The notes under the pieces: model-generated
Seen by the model: the letters and a program-made list of their open reading frames with translations, nothing else
Told to the model about the DNA's origin: nothing
The model's database searches: none
Translations under genes and position numbers: made by a program
Part shown: piece by piece, positions 27,236 to 39,861 of the stretch
How positions within the stretch are numbered: the first letter of the stretch is position 1
Layout: the number at the start of each line of letters is the position of its first letter
Source: Rhodospirillaceae bacterium
GTDB lineage: Bacteria; Pseudomonadota; Alphaproteobacteria; MPNO01; UBA830
Length of the DNA: 56,113 bases
NCBI GenBank assembly: GCA_002689465.1
Contig: NZGJ01000019.1
Location: 15,025 to 71,137, forward strand
Direction of reading: 5' to 3'

Positions 27236-29230
27236 TCAGTCGCCTTTGTTATAATCTTCATCATCTACCGTCTTTGACGGACCCAACCGACGCCACCACG
27301 GCACCTGGATCTCCACGGCGGGCTTCTCGTCGGCAACTGAATTTGACGGTGGCTGACCAAGAAAGACGTGGGGTTTGGCGGGAACTCCGTCGAGGGCAGT
27401 GATCATGAAATCGCGCCACAAACGGGCCGGCAGACTGCCACCAGTCACACGCTTCATCGGCGCGCCGTTATCGTTCCCCATCCAGACGCCGGTCACCAGT
27501 TCGCCGGTGTATCCGATAAACCATGCATCTCGGAATTCTTGGCTTGTGCCGGTTTTACCTGCGGCGGGGCGGCTCGGATTAGCAGCTTTACCCGACCCCC
27601 AGGCAACGACGGCCCGTAACAAGTCGTCAACCCGCCGCACCGCCGCAGGGTCAACCACCTGTGCAGCGGCACCGTCTACACGACGATACAAAACGCGTCC
27701 GCTACGCTCACGGATCTCTGAAATCCCATGCGGCCAGACAGCCACACCGCCATTAGCGATAACACTGTAGGCCGCCGTCAATTCAATCAGCGAGACCTCG
27801 CTAGCACCAAGCGCAATACTGGGATGAGATTTCAGAGACGAGGTAATACCGAGGCGACGGGCAACATCGATGACCTTGCTGCGGCCGACCCTTTCCGACA
27901 CCTGAACCGCAACCGTATTGATCGATCGGGCCGCCGCTTCACGCAACGTGACGCTACCGAGAAAGTTCCCACCGTAATTCTGAGGTTTCCATTTTCCAAT
28001 CCGCAGCGGACCATCGACGGCCCGGTCGTCCGGGGTAAATCCGTTTTCCATCGCCGCCAGGTAGACGAATAGTTTAAAGGCCGATCCCGGCTGGCGCTGT
28101 GCCTGGAAAGCCCTGTTAAATTGACTAGTTGCATAGTCGCGTCCGCCCACCAGCGCTTTTACCGCACCGCCCGGCGACATAGATACCAACGCTGCTTGGC
28201 TGACCCGCTTGGCCTTGCTGGTCTTGGCGAGCGTTGCCCGCAGGCGTTGTTCAGCCAGCCGCTGCAGGCGGGCGTCCATCGTAGTTCGAACAATCAGATC
28301 AACGCCCCTACGACCGACAAACCCCGACACCATTTCGAGCGCCCAATCGGCGAAGTAATTGGCAGCGTTATTCCGTTTCTTGCCGGCGGCAAGGCGCAAT
28401 CTCTGGCGCGCGACGCGCTTTGCCGTTTGCGGTTCGAGGAATTTGGCGGCGACCATAGAGCCGAGGACAGCGCGCGCACGGTCCTCGGCGGCCTTGCGAC
28501 TACGGTGTGGGGAATAGCGGGACGGTGCTTTAAGCAATCCGGCCAACACAGCGGCTTCATGGAGAGAAACATTGCGCGCCGATTTTCCGAAATAACGCCG
28601 CGCGGCAGCGTCGACGCCATAGGTGCCCGAACCTAGATACACGCGGTTGATATAGATTGTGAAAATCTGCTCTTTGGTCAAATTCGCTTCAAGCCAAAAT
28701 GCCAGAAGCAACTCTTGCACTTTGCGCCGAAGCGTTCTGTCAGGTTTGAGAAAAACGTTTTTGGCAAGCTGTTGGGTCAGCGTACTACCGCCCTGGCGCA
28801 CACGTCCTGCCCGGATATTGGCCACAGCCGCACGAACCAGCGCGATAGGATCAAAGCCCAGGTGCTCAAAAAACCGCCGATCTTCGGTAGCAACGATCGC
28901 CTGCATCAAATAGGGCGGTATGTCGGCGAGGCTAAGTGCATCTCCGTAGAGATCGCCGTAGGTCGCGATCTCGCGTCCGTCCGCATCCATTAAAGTCACG
29001 CTTGCTTTCCGGGGCGTAACAGCAAGATTATCGATATCCGGCAGATCATAGGCATACCATGCAACCATTATACTGAGCGCAACCGCACCCCAGATTCCGA
29101 CAATGAACGACCATTTTAGCGTGCCCATAACCAAACGTGACCGCCGCGATCTCTGGGTCTTTTTGCCTGATTTATCCGACTCGATTTTTGTCGCACTCAT
29201 GCCTTTTTCGCCACTCCCTCCGAAAACCAT
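27236..29230 (-). CDS. class A penicillin-binding protein (PBP1-type transglycosylase/transpeptidase)
   Basis: The 664-residue protein has a cytoplasmic basic front, one membrane anchor (about residues 35-60) and two periplasmic enzyme domains. The glycosyltransferase 51 domain shows the catalytic Glu in IVATEDRRFFEHLGFD, then RQGGSTLTQQLAKN and KEQIFTIYINRVYLG. The transpeptidase domain shows S-x-x-K in RQPGSAFKLFVYL, S-x-N in AARSINTVAVQ and K-T-G-T in AAGKTGTSQEFRDAW. It polymerises and cross-links peptidoglycan. The start is uncertain: ATG 29230 is used here, but an ATG at 29200 (MSATKIESDKSG) has GGAGG upstream. It is a compact PBP1A-like form without an OB insertion that I can see. Confidence 0.92.
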   Translation of the reverse strand: MVFGGSGEKGMSATKIESDKSGKKTQRSRRSRLVMGTLKWSFIVGIWGAVALSIMVAWYAYDLPDIDNLAVTPRKASVTLMDADGREIATYGDLYGDALSLADIPPYLMQAIVATEDRRFFEHLGFDPIALVRAAVANIRAGRVRQGGSTLTQQLAKNVFLKPDRTLRRKVQELLLAFWLEANLTKEQIFTIYINRVYLGSGTYGVDAAARRYFGKSARNVSLHEAAVLAGLLKAPSRYSPHRSRKAAEDRARAVLGSMVAAKFLEPQTAKRVARQRLRLAAGKKRNNAANYFADWALEMVSGFVGRRGVDLIVRTTMDARLQRLAEQRLRATLAKTSKAKRVSQAALVSMSPGGAVKALVGGRDYATSQFNRAFQAQRQPGSAFKLFVYLAAMENGFTPDDRAVDGPLRIGKWKPQNYGGNFLGSVTLREAAARSINTVAVQVSERVGRSKVIDVARRLGITSSLKSHPSIALGASEVSLIELTAAYSVIANGGVAVWPHGISEIRERSGRVLYRRVDGAAAQVVDPAAVRRVDDLLRAVVAWGSGKAANPSRPAAGKTGTSQEFRDAWFIGYTGELVTGVWMGNDNGAPMKRVTGGSLPARLWRDFMITALDGVPAKPHVFLGQPPSNSVADEKPAVEIQVPWWRRLGPSKTVDDEDYNKGD

Positions 29231-29433
29231 GGCGCCTATTTTTCCGGTTTTTAGTTCAGGTTTCCCAGCCCGCGGAACCGAGGATTTGCGCGCCAGATTT
29301 TTAGCCTTTTTCTTGACTCATCCTTTTGAAGACGATTTCGGTTTTATCGGTTTTCGCTCGGCCATAGCGATATATGTTGTAGATTAGGAATTGCATAAAA
29401 TCCAATTCACCAATGTGACGTCAGCAAGGCAAC

Positions 29434-29952
29434 ATGTCCGACAGCAAAACCGACGATACACATTCGATAAATGTGCGTCCCGCCCAGCGTGACGACGCCG
29501 ACGCGATCGCGCGTATGGCGCGGGCGCTCAGCAAATCGGATGGCGAGCGCATATCCCGCTTTTCCGCCACGGCCTTTTTGCGCGATGGGTTTAGCGACCT
29601 TCCTGCGTTTTTCGCACTAGTTGCAGAATGCGACGGTATTCCCGCCGGTTATGCCGTTTATTATTGGGGATATGATACCGACAGTGCGACTCGCGGAATT
29701 TATCTCGCCGATTTGTACGTCGATAAAAAGCGTAGGCGGGCGGGCGTCGGTACGGCGTTAATGACCTTTATATCCCTCCATACCAGAGAGCAGGGGGGTC
29801 GTTGGCTTTTCTGGTCCGTGCTAAAAAGAAACAAAGCGGCCCGGAAATTTTACCGGCATATCGCCCCCGAACTTAAAGATGTTGTGATCTGCGCGGCATT
29901 TGGAACAACCTTCGATCAAATCGCTGATCGCGCCCAAAACGCGGGACACTGA
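29434..29952 (+). CDS. GNAT-family N-acetyltransferase
   Basis: The 172-residue product has the GNAT core: VRPAQRDDADAIARMARAL at the front, strand IYLADLYVDKKRRRAGVGTA with the acetyl-CoA loop R-R-A-G-V-G, and WSVLKRNKAARKFYRHI where the Asn and Tyr complete the site. The best-matching subgroup acts on amines such as diamines or amino-acid derivatives, but the acceptor cannot be inferred. AAGG precedes the ATG. It converges tail to tail with gyrB, leaving three bases between the stop codons. Confidence 0.88.
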   Translation: MSDSKTDDTHSINVRPAQRDDADAIARMARALSKSDGERISRFSATAFLRDGFSDLPAFFALVAECDGIPAGYAVYYWGYDTDSATRGIYLADLYVDKKRRRAGVGTALMTFISLHTREQGGRWLFWSVLKRNKAARKFYRHIAPELKDVVICAAFGTTFDQIADRAQNAGH

Positions 29953-29955
29953 GTT

Positions 29956-33616
<3,661 letters not shown>

Positions 33617-33630
33617 CCGGTCTGGCCGCG

Positions 33631-34749
33631 TCAGACGCGCATCGGCATGAGAACATACAGTGCACTGGTGTCGCCGAGATCCTGCACCAAAGTCGGCGAT
33701 GCACCGTCGGAGAGCATGAATCTAGCGTCGGCACCCTCGATTTGCTGCGTGATATCAAGCAAGTACTTAGAATTGAACCCAATTTCCAAAGAACCGTCAT
33801 TGTAGTCGACGTCGAGCTCTTCGCGGGCGCTGCCGGCCTCCGGGCTTGTCGCGGTCAGCACCAGACTGCCATCTTCGAGTGATAGCTTTATAGCGCGGGA
33901 TTTTTCGGTGGAAATGGTCGACACTAGGTCCACCGCCTTTACGAATTCTGTCCGCTTTACTTCAAGCGTCTTGTCATTGCCGAACGGAATAACCCGGTCG
34001 TAATCGGGGAAAGTACCATCGATCAGCTTCGATGTGAGAACAACATCAGAAAATTCAAAACGGACCTTGGTTTCAGACAGCGCGATTTCCACATCGTCTT
34101 CGACCTCATCGATAAGCTTCCGGATTTCGGCAACCGCTTTGCGCGGCACGATTACGCCAGGCATCCCGGCCGCGCCATCAGGCAAAGGCACCTCTACGCG
34201 CGCGAGACGATGCCCATCCGTTGCGACAATCCGCAGAACCGGTTTACCATCCGTTTCAGCAGCGTGAAAATATAGCCCGTTCAAATAATAGCGAGTTTCC
34301 TCAGTCGACATGGCAAAGCGCGTCCGGTCTATTAGACGGCGCAGCATGGCGGCTGGCAACGTAAACCTGTGTGGCAGATCACCGTCCGACATTACCGGGA
34401 AGTCCTCGCTTGGCAGCGTTGTCAGGCTGAGCTTTGAGCGCCCGGATTTAATTTCCAGCTGTCCCTGTTCGCCGCCAGAGCCGATTTCGAGCTGGGAGCC
34501 TTCCGGCAGTTTGCGAACAATATCATAGAGCGTGTGCGCCGGGACTGTTGTCGACCCATCCTGTGCGACGTCGGCGTCCGTACCTTCTATTATGGCAAGA
34601 TCCATATCCGTTGCAGTCAGACCGAGCTTGCCGCCATTGGCCTGAAGCAGAACGTTCGACAGGATCGGGATTGTCGTTCGCCGCTCGACGACGCCCTGCA
34701 CATGGGTGAGGGACCTGAGGAGAGTGCTGCGTTCGATGGTAAATTGCAT
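33631..34749 (-). CDS. dnaN: DNA polymerase III beta subunit (sliding clamp)
   Basis: The 372-residue protein has the three-part clamp fold, starting MQFTIERSTLLRSLTHVQGV and VERRTTIPILSNVLLQA, with the middle AMLRRLIDRTRFAMSTEETR and NGLYFHAAE. It ends SALYVLMPMRV, the usual M-P-M-R closing of clamps. The homodimer encircles DNA and tethers polymerase III. It is followed within 20 bases by recF and is preceded by a 327-base spacer from dnaA, so it may have its own promoter. Confidence 0.98.
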   Translation of the reverse strand: MQFTIERSTLLRSLTHVQGVVERRTTIPILSNVLLQANGGKLGLTATDMDLAIIEGTDADVAQDGSTTVPAHTLYDIVRKLPEGSQLEIGSGGEQGQLEIKSGRSKLSLTTLPSEDFPVMSDGDLPHRFTLPAAMLRRLIDRTRFAMSTEETRYYLNGLYFHAAETDGKPVLRIVATDGHRLARVEVPLPDGAAGMPGVIVPRKAVAEIRKLIDEVEDDVEIALSETKVRFEFSDVVLTSKLIDGTFPDYDRVIPFGNDKTLEVKRTEFVKAVDLVSTISTEKSRAIKLSLEDGSLVLTATSPEAGSAREELDVDYNDGSLEIGFNSKYLLDITQQIEGADARFMLSDGASPTLVQDLGDTSALYVLMPMRV

Positions 34750-35076
34750 GGCTGTGTGTCGGCTTTCACGCTGTTAGGGCCACCGGAATAGCTTGCTGCC
34801 GAATGGCGCGCTTAGCGGACACATTCATTATGGCAACGAGGCCTTTGAGAGATCCCAAATTATACCACAAGTCATTGAAATCCCAAGAGAAGTCAAGAAT
34901 GCAAAGCCCGTCTGAACGGGCCCTAAAAGGCCAGTGTTATCAGAGGGTTACAGCTCGCAAAAGCGCATACACCCGGTCCCGCGAATCAAGAAAGGAAGGA
35001 CCAGGACCAATCGGGCGGTTTTTAGCAGAAAGTCATGGCTGGTGGCGCCTAGGCCAAGTAAGGTCTGTGGCGGTAA
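34750..35076. other. dnaA-dnaN intergenic region
   Basis: This spacer contains the hairpin at 34906-34921 described separately and probably the dnaN promoter. I found no convincing DnaA box: a TTATACCACA element near 34860 has an extra base compared with the TTATNCACA consensus. Confidence 0.4.
34906..34921 (-). terminator. possible dnaA terminator hairpin
   Basis: GCCCGT-CTGA-ACGGGC forms a 6-bp stem with a 4-base loop. On the minus strand it is followed by TTTGC, a weak T-run. It lies about 155 bases downstream of the dnaA stop codon and 157 bases upstream of the dnaN start, so it could end or attenuate the dnaA transcript. Confidence 0.4.
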
Positions 35077-36468
35077 TCATCCCTCAAGCATACGCCGCAG
35101 CAGATCAACATCTTCAGCGAAGTTTATATCCGACGTCCGCAGTTCTTCTACCTTTTTAACGGCGTGTATGACAGTCGTGTGATCACGACCGCCGAACTTC
35201 CGTCCGATTTCCGGCAACGACCGGGACGTAAGCTGCTTAGATAGATACATAGCAACCTGGCGTGGGCGCGCAACCGCCCTCGATCGGCGCGCCGAATGCA
35301 TGTCGGCCATCCGGATATTGAAATGCTCCGCTACCCGTTTCTGGATTTCCTCGATCGTGATTCGCCGATCGCTGGCCCGCAGTAGGTCATGCAAGACCTC
35401 TTGACAGCTTTCCAGCGTGATGTCGCGGCCGATCAGCGTGGAATGAGCGGACACCCGATTCAGCGCTCCCTCAAGCTCGCGCACACTTGATGTGATCTTG
35501 TGAGCGAGGAACTCAAGCACCTTGTCCGGAACGACCGCTTCCAGCTCGTCTTTCTTGGCATGCAGAATACCGAGCCGCAACTCGTAAGTGGTGGCATGGA
35601 TATCCGCGACCAAACCCCATCCGAGCCGGGAGCGCAAACGCTCCTCCATCCCTTCTAGGTCCGACGGTGACTTGTCTGCCGATACGACGACCTGACGGTT
35701 ATTATCAACAAGATCGTTAAACGTATGGAAAAACTCTTCCTGCGTGGACTCTTTGCCGTTGATGAACTGGACATCATCGATCATCAGCACGTCGACAGAC
35801 CGGAACCGTTCCTTAAAGGCCATCGTGTCTTGAAATCGGAGCGCTCGGATAAAGTGGTACATGAACTTTTCAGCCGAAAGATACACTACCTTGCGATCCG
35901 GCTGGTGCTCCCGAATATGCCACGCAATCGCGTGCATCAAATGGGTTTTACCAAGACCTACCCCGCCGTAGAGGAACAACGGATTGTATGTGGCCGTCGG
36001 CGAGTCCGCAACCCGGCGCGCCGCCGCGTAGGCCAGTTCGTTCGGCTTGCCCACAACAAAATTATCGAACTTGAACCTAGGGTCCAGTGCCGCACCGACG
36101 TCGCCCTCGGCACGATCAGGCGAGATCCTGGCCCCTTCGGAGGCACGCACCATGGTTTCGGAAGCTGGTTTCGCGGCGGTAGTCGCCCTGATGTCTTCCT
36201 TATCGGCCAGCACGAAGATATCAACATCGGACACCGGCGAATTACCGTCCGACCAAAGAGTGGAAATCCGATCGCCATAGTGATTTGCCACCCAATCGCG
36301 CATGAAACGGGTAGGGACCGACAGTTTCACAACGCCATCAGCATATTCTACGAGATTTAATGGCTTCAGCCAGCTTTTATAGGCTGAATCGCCGACTTCA
36401 GCCCGTAGAACGCCGCGGACACGTGTCCAGCGCGCATTAATATCCTGGGTTAAACCGTTCTTTGCCAT
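35077..36468 (-). CDS. dnaA: chromosomal replication initiator DnaA
   Basis: The product is 463 residues from the ATG at 36468 (MAKNGLTQDINARW), preceded by AGGGG; the open frame continues upstream into the rhodanese gene. The N-terminal domain (SAYKSWLKPLNLVEY) is followed by a linker and an AAA+ domain from about residue 130: FLYGGVGLGKTHLMHAIAWH, VLMIDDVQFINGKESTQEEF. The C-terminal DNA-binding domain has RRSRAVARPRQVAMYLSKQL and GRDHTTVIHAVKKVEELR, the DnaA-box-reading helix-turn-helix. It starts four bases after the rhodanese stop codon, so the two are probably co-transcribed. Confidence 0.98.
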   Translation of the reverse strand: MAKNGLTQDINARWTRVRGVLRAEVGDSAYKSWLKPLNLVEYADGVVKLSVPTRFMRDWVANHYGDRISTLWSDGNSPVSDVDIFVLADKEDIRATTAAKPASETMVRASEGARISPDRAEGDVGAALDPRFKFDNFVVGKPNELAYAAARRVADSPTATYNPLFLYGGVGLGKTHLMHAIAWHIREHQPDRKVVYLSAEKFMYHFIRALRFQDTMAFKERFRSVDVLMIDDVQFINGKESTQEEFFHTFNDLVDNNRQVVVSADKSPSDLEGMEERLRSRLGWGLVADIHATTYELRLGILHAKKDELEAVVPDKVLEFLAHKITSSVRELEGALNRVSAHSTLIGRDITLESCQEVLHDLLRASDRRITIEEIQKRVAEHFNIRMADMHSARRSRAVARPRQVAMYLSKQLTSRSLPEIGRKFGGRDHTTVIHAVKKVEELRTSDINFAEDVDLLRRMLEG

Positions 36469-36472
36469 GAGC

Positions 36473-36940
36473 TTACCCCTGAACCCAGGGAAGACCACTG
36501 GCCTTCCAGCCAGCGGAAGATCCACGATGTCGGTTCTGATCGTGCGGACCCTCAAAGCCCTCGCTGATATTGAAACACGCCGCGTAACCCGCCTGAGTCA
36601 GCGCCATGGCGGCCGATTTTGAACGCACGCCGGACCGGCAAAGAAAATATATCGGCTGTGATTTATCAGGCGACGCCGCGATGACTGCATCCACAAAAGA
36701 TGCATTAACATCCATTGTCGGAAAAACCTGCCATTCGATCAGAACCGGTTCCCTGCCAGCCCCCGAAAGGTCGGGAGTACCTACAAAGTTCCATTCTGCT
36801 GTCGTCCGTACATCGACCAGAACAGCACTAGGATTATTCTTCACCCCTTCCCATGCTTCCAACACGTCAACATCCCCGGCGTAACCAACGCTAAATGCCT
36901 GCCCGTCGGTGGTTACCCCAGACTCGGATGATTGACCCAT
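36473..36940 (-). CDS. rhodanese-domain protein
   Basis: The 155-residue protein is a single rhodanese domain: AVLVDVRTTAEWNFVGTPDL at the front and the active loop YFLCRSGVRSKSAAMAL with the persulfide-carrying Cys, then GYAACFNISEGFEGP. Single-domain rhodaneses transfer sulfur or relay redox state; substrate unknown. Its stop codon overlaps the dnaA ribosome site, so it is the first gene of a two-gene transcript with the replication initiator. There is no signal peptide, so it is cytoplasmic. Confidence 0.92.
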   Translation of the reverse strand: MGQSSESGVTTDGQAFSVGYAGDVDVLEAWEGVKNNPSAVLVDVRTTAEWNFVGTPDLSGAGREPVLIEWQVFPTMDVNASFVDAVIAASPDKSQPIYFLCRSGVRSKSAAMALTQAGYAACFNISEGFEGPHDQNRHRGSSAGWKASGLPWVQG

Positions 36941-37256
36941 TGACCGTCCCCTTTAACGACTCGCACAGAGCTCGTCGACGATTACTTTAGCGACTATTCT
37001 CAAAGAATTAGCGTTGCGTTTCTCAGCATACAGACGCTGAATACGTTATTTTTTCGTAATTTTTACGGATCACCCTGTCGAACCGAAAGTCGACTGTAAC
37101 CATCACAAAGCACAGGCGCAACGGCTTGATAGCCTCTCGTGACGAAAATATTGCCGATTCGGAACATTTATAGGGTTGACAGAATAGAACGGTGCATAAC
37201 CCTGTGGAAGAACCCTGAAGCCGTCGTGGGCGCGGGTTTTCACCAATTACCATAAA
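36941..37256. other. AT-rich intergenic region with DnaA-box-like sites (candidate origin or dnaA control region)
   Basis: Between rpsT and the rhodanese-dnaA operon. An AT-rich run lies at about 37043-37067 (CGTTATTTTTTCGTAATTTT). On the minus strand at 37191-37199 is TTATGCACC, one base from the TTATNCACA DnaA box, and at 37203-37211 TCTTCCACA, two bases from TTATCCACA. An AT-rich segment plus clustered weak boxes beside dnaA fits an origin or an autoregulatory DnaA site. Only two boxes are visible and both are imperfect, so this is tentative. Confidence 0.3.
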
Positions 37257-37283
37257 CGCAAAAGGCCGGCGGTAAGCCGGCCT
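37257..37283 (-). terminator. rho-independent terminator of rpsT
   Basis: AGGCCGGC (37263-37270) and GCCGGCCT (37276-37283) form a perfect 8-bp GC-rich stem with loop GGTAA. Read on the minus strand the stem is followed by TTTTGCG. It lies about 60 bases downstream of the rpsT stop codon and in the right direction. Confidence 0.75.
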
Positions 37284-37341
37284 ATTCTAAAGTCTCGGAA
37301 GCGATTGACTCTAAAGCACTATCCGCCGGTTAGGCGAAAAA

Positions 37342-37602
37342 TTAGATCGCCTTGATACGCCGCGACAAACGCGAAATCTTACGCGACGCTGCATTCTTAT
37401 TGACGACACCGCGCGAAACACCGCGCATCAATTCGGGCTGTGCCGATTTAAGAGCTGCATTTGCAGAGTCTATATCACCGGTCTCAATCGCAGTTTCGAC
37501 CCTTTTAATAAAGGTCCGAATTCGACTACGTCGATTGATATTGGTTGCCGTCTTGCGCTCGTCACGCCGGCCGCGTTTTTTCGCGGATGTTGTATTCGCC
37601 AT
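37342..37602 (-). CDS. rpsT: 30S ribosomal protein S20
   Basis: The 86-residue basic protein starts at the ATG at 37602 ([18 protein letters not shown]), preceded by GAGAGGGA; upstream codons of the open frame are not coding. It is rich in Lys and Arg with long helices, including [20 protein letters not shown] and ending [18 protein letters not shown], as expected for S20, which binds 16S rRNA and helps assemble the small subunit. A strong terminator follows at 37257-37283. Position upstream of dnaA is conserved in many alphaproteobacteria. Confidence 0.97.
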   Translation of the reverse strand: MANTTSAKKRGRRDERKTATNINRRSRIRTFIKRVETAIETGDIDSANAALKSAQPELMRGVSRGVVNKNAASRKISRLSRRIKAI

Positions 37603-37715
37603 CGGTATCCCTCTCAAACGAGGGGTGTTTCTACGAAGGAAGTTGCCCGGCGTCAAGGGTTTCTGCGGGCTTAGAGACGATTATTTGACCCCTCTGTCAG
37701 GCGCCATGATGGTCG

Positions 37716-38150
37716 CTATCCTCCCGCCTTGGGCTGCGCCGGAACGACCCGAATTTCAAGCCGTACCACGCTGCCCCGGGCTTTGAGCTCAAAGTTCAGC
37801 ACTTCTCCATCCCTACTATAGTTGCCGCCCCGTGCCATGGACCAGCCAAGAGGGGGCAGGGCCTTGCGATAAAACGCCCGAATCGCTTCTGGATTGGCTT
37901 TTCCCGTCGCAACCGCCATCACAATCCGCCCTGTTGGACTGTCAAACGTGACGCCATCCTCAACAACCTCGGCCAGCCCGGGCGCCAGCGGCAAATCATC
38001 GATCGAGGCGAAAAATTCGGACGCGACAAGCTGTATCGGCGCAAATAGGAGTCCCGAAACCACCAGAATCGCGAGCATAGAGCCTATTTTAGCCGCCTGA
38101 GAGGCAATTCTACAGGACAGAAAGGCCGGTTTAGCGTTGAATTTCAGCAT
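37716..38150 (-). CDS. hypothetical exported protein behind mutM
   Basis: The 144-residue product has a hydrophobic front (KIGSMLAILVVSGLLFAPIQ) likely to be a signal peptide or anchor, preceded by about 24 residues that may be untranslated if the ATG at 38078 is used. The mature part is small and mixed alpha/beta: DDLPLAPGLAEVVEDGVTFD, ANPEAIRAFYRKALPPLGW and a closing VLNFELKARGSVVRLEIRV. I recognise the general pattern of a conserved protein accompanying mutM in related bacteria but no named family. It starts six bases after the mutM stop codon, so it should be co-expressed with it. Confidence 0.75.
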   Translation of the reverse strand: MLKFNAKPAFLSCRIASQAAKIGSMLAILVVSGLLFAPIQLVASEFFASIDDLPLAPGLAEVVEDGVTFDSPTGRIVMAVATGKANPEAIRAFYRKALPPLGWSMARGGNYSRDGEVLNFELKARGSVVRLEIRVVPAQPKAGG

Positions 38151-38156
38151 GAGGCC

Positions 38157-39023
38157 TTACCTTTGCCGTTTTGCGCAATAAAAAGTCGATCGACCCGATT
38201 GTACAATCCGGCTGACCGACTGGCCACAGTCGCATCCGGGGCACGGCTCCCCGGTGCGGCCATAGACTTTGAAGCTGTGCTGGAAGTAACCCAGTTCGCC
38301 GGTGGGTGCGATGTGGTCGCGCAACGACGAGCCACCTGCCTCAATCGCGTCACCAAGAACATCGCTAACCGCTTTCGCCAGCCGGTTGGCGCGATGACCC
38401 TGAACCGTCGCCGCTTGTCGCCGCGGCGATATGCCTGCCGCATACAACGCTTCGCAAGCATAGATATTGCCAACCCCGGCGATAATCGTTTGGTCCAGCA
38501 GCGCTGATTTAATAGGCGTTTTCTTTCCCTTTAAACGTGCCGCAAGTACGGGGCCGGTAAAATCTCCCCCCGTGGGCTCGGGGCCCAAATGGCCAATAAG
38601 CTTGTGGCGAGCAAAACTTTGGCGATCTGTCAGGACCATCAGCCCGAAGCGCCTAGGGTCGGAGAACCGGATTACCGTGCCGTTCCCGACATGAAAAACG
38701 ATATGCTCGTGTTTGGCATGGCGGCCGGTATCGTGCGCAAATTCTGCCGGGCGGCGACCCGCATCGTCCGGCGTCTCGATAATCATTCTGCCCGACATGC
38801 CTAGATGCGCCAGCAGGACGGTTCCGTCATCAAATTCGCCGACGAGGTACTTCGCCCGCCGTCCCAGTTTTTCGAGGGTACGACCTTCGAGGCGCTGGTC
38901 GAAATCTTCTGGCACCGGCATCCGGAGGTCGTGTCGCCGCACCTCGACCCTCTCGACCCGACGACCTTCCATGACCTGGGCCAGTCCACGGCGGACGATT
39001 TCGACTTCGGGGAGTTCGGGCAT
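38157..39023 (-). CDS. mutM: formamidopyrimidine-DNA glycosylase (Fpg/MutM)
   Basis: The product is 288 residues from ATG 39023, giving the required N-terminus PELPEVE after Met removal: Pro1 is the Schiff-base nucleophile and Glu2 assists. The DNA-binding helix-two-turn-helix region (IKSALLDQTIIAGVGNIYACEALYAAGI) is complete. The C-terminal zinc finger is unusual: GEPCPGCDCGQSVSRIV then STFYCAKRQR, so the last C-x2-C of the standard four-Cys finger reads C-x2-R. The enzyme removes 8-oxoguanine and formamidopyrimidines. It diverges from ubiE across 46 bases. Confidence 0.95.
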   Translation of the reverse strand: MPELPEVEIVRRGLAQVMEGRRVERVEVRRHDLRMPVPEDFDQRLEGRTLEKLGRRAKYLVGEFDDGTVLLAHLGMSGRMIIETPDDAGRRPAEFAHDTGRHAKHEHIVFHVGNGTVIRFSDPRRFGLMVLTDRQSFARHKLIGHLGPEPTGGDFTGPVLAARLKGKKTPIKSALLDQTIIAGVGNIYACEALYAAGISPRRQAATVQGHRANRLAKAVSDVLGDAIEAGGSSLRDHIAPTGELGYFQHSFKVYGRTGEPCPGCDCGQSVSRIVQSGRSTFYCAKRQR

Positions 39024-39069
39024 ATCGTGAAGGTAGCGGGAAGCGCGCCCGCACGCTATCCTCAAACGT

Positions 39070-39858
39070 ATGGGATCACCGACAAATCAGCAATCAGACG
39101 CGCCGGACAAGAACGCCGAGGATAACAGCGAAACCGATTTCGGGTTTCGCCGGGTAGATTTGGCGGATCACACCGGTCTCGTCCGCGGCGTCTTTGACTC
39201 CGTCGCCAGGCAGTATGACCTGATGAACGATCTGATGTCCGGCGGTCTCCATCGGGTATGGAAAGCCGCGCTTCAGAACCGCTTGAATCCAAGGCCCGAC
39301 ATGACCCTGCTAGATGTCGCCGGCGGCACCGGCGATATTGCAGAAGGTTTTCTTAAACGCGGCGGGGGCGGCGCCATCATCTGCGATATCAACCGCGAAA
39401 TGCTAACGGCCGGGATGGACCGGGCGCTGGACCGCGGAAACACAGCGGGCCCGTCCTGGGTTTGCGGCGACGCGGCGGCATTACCGTTAGCACGCGCCAG
39501 TGCCGATGCTTGCACCATCGCTTTCGGGCTCCGCAACGTGACCTGTCGAACACATGCACTCGCGGAGATGCACCGGGTACTAAAAACTGGCGGCCATTTT
39601 ATCTGCCTTGAATTCAGCCCGGCCGTTCTGCCCCAGTTGCAGGCACTCTACGACACCTATTCTTTCAAGGTCATACCTTGGCTAGGCCAGCATGTTGCCG
39701 GGGACGCGGACGCCTACGCTTATCTCGCCGAGAGCATTCGAAAATTTCCACCCCCCGAGCAACTCGCAGCCGAAATGCAGGATGCCGGGTTCGGCAACGT
39801 GACCCAGACGCCGATGTCAGGCGGAGTCGTCTGGATGCACTCAGGTTGGCGTATCTGA
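39070..39858 (+). CDS. ubiE: ubiquinone/menaquinone C-methyltransferase UbiE
   Basis: The 262-residue class I methyltransferase shows FDSVARQYDLMNDLMSGGLH, the UbiE signature, then the SAM loop TLLDVAGGTGDIAEGFL and the later FGLRNVTCRTHALAEMHRVL and GGHFICLEFSPAVLP. It adds the C-methyl group to the demethyl-quinone ring in ubiquinone synthesis. The first 28 residues are polar and variable. ubiB follows three bases after the stop, so the two quinone genes are one transcript, with coaBC and dut behind. Confidence 0.97.
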   Translation: MGSPTNQQSDAPDKNAEDNSETDFGFRRVDLADHTGLVRGVFDSVARQYDLMNDLMSGGLHRVWKAALQNRLNPRPDMTLLDVAGGTGDIAEGFLKRGGGGAIICDINREMLTAGMDRALDRGNTAGPSWVCGDAAALPLARASADACTIAFGLRNVTCRTHALAEMHRVLKTGGHFICLEFSPAVLPQLQALYDTYSFKVIPWLGQHVAGDADAYAYLAESIRKFPPPEQLAAEMQDAGFGNVTQTPMSGGVVWMHSGWRI

Positions 39859-39861
39859 CAA

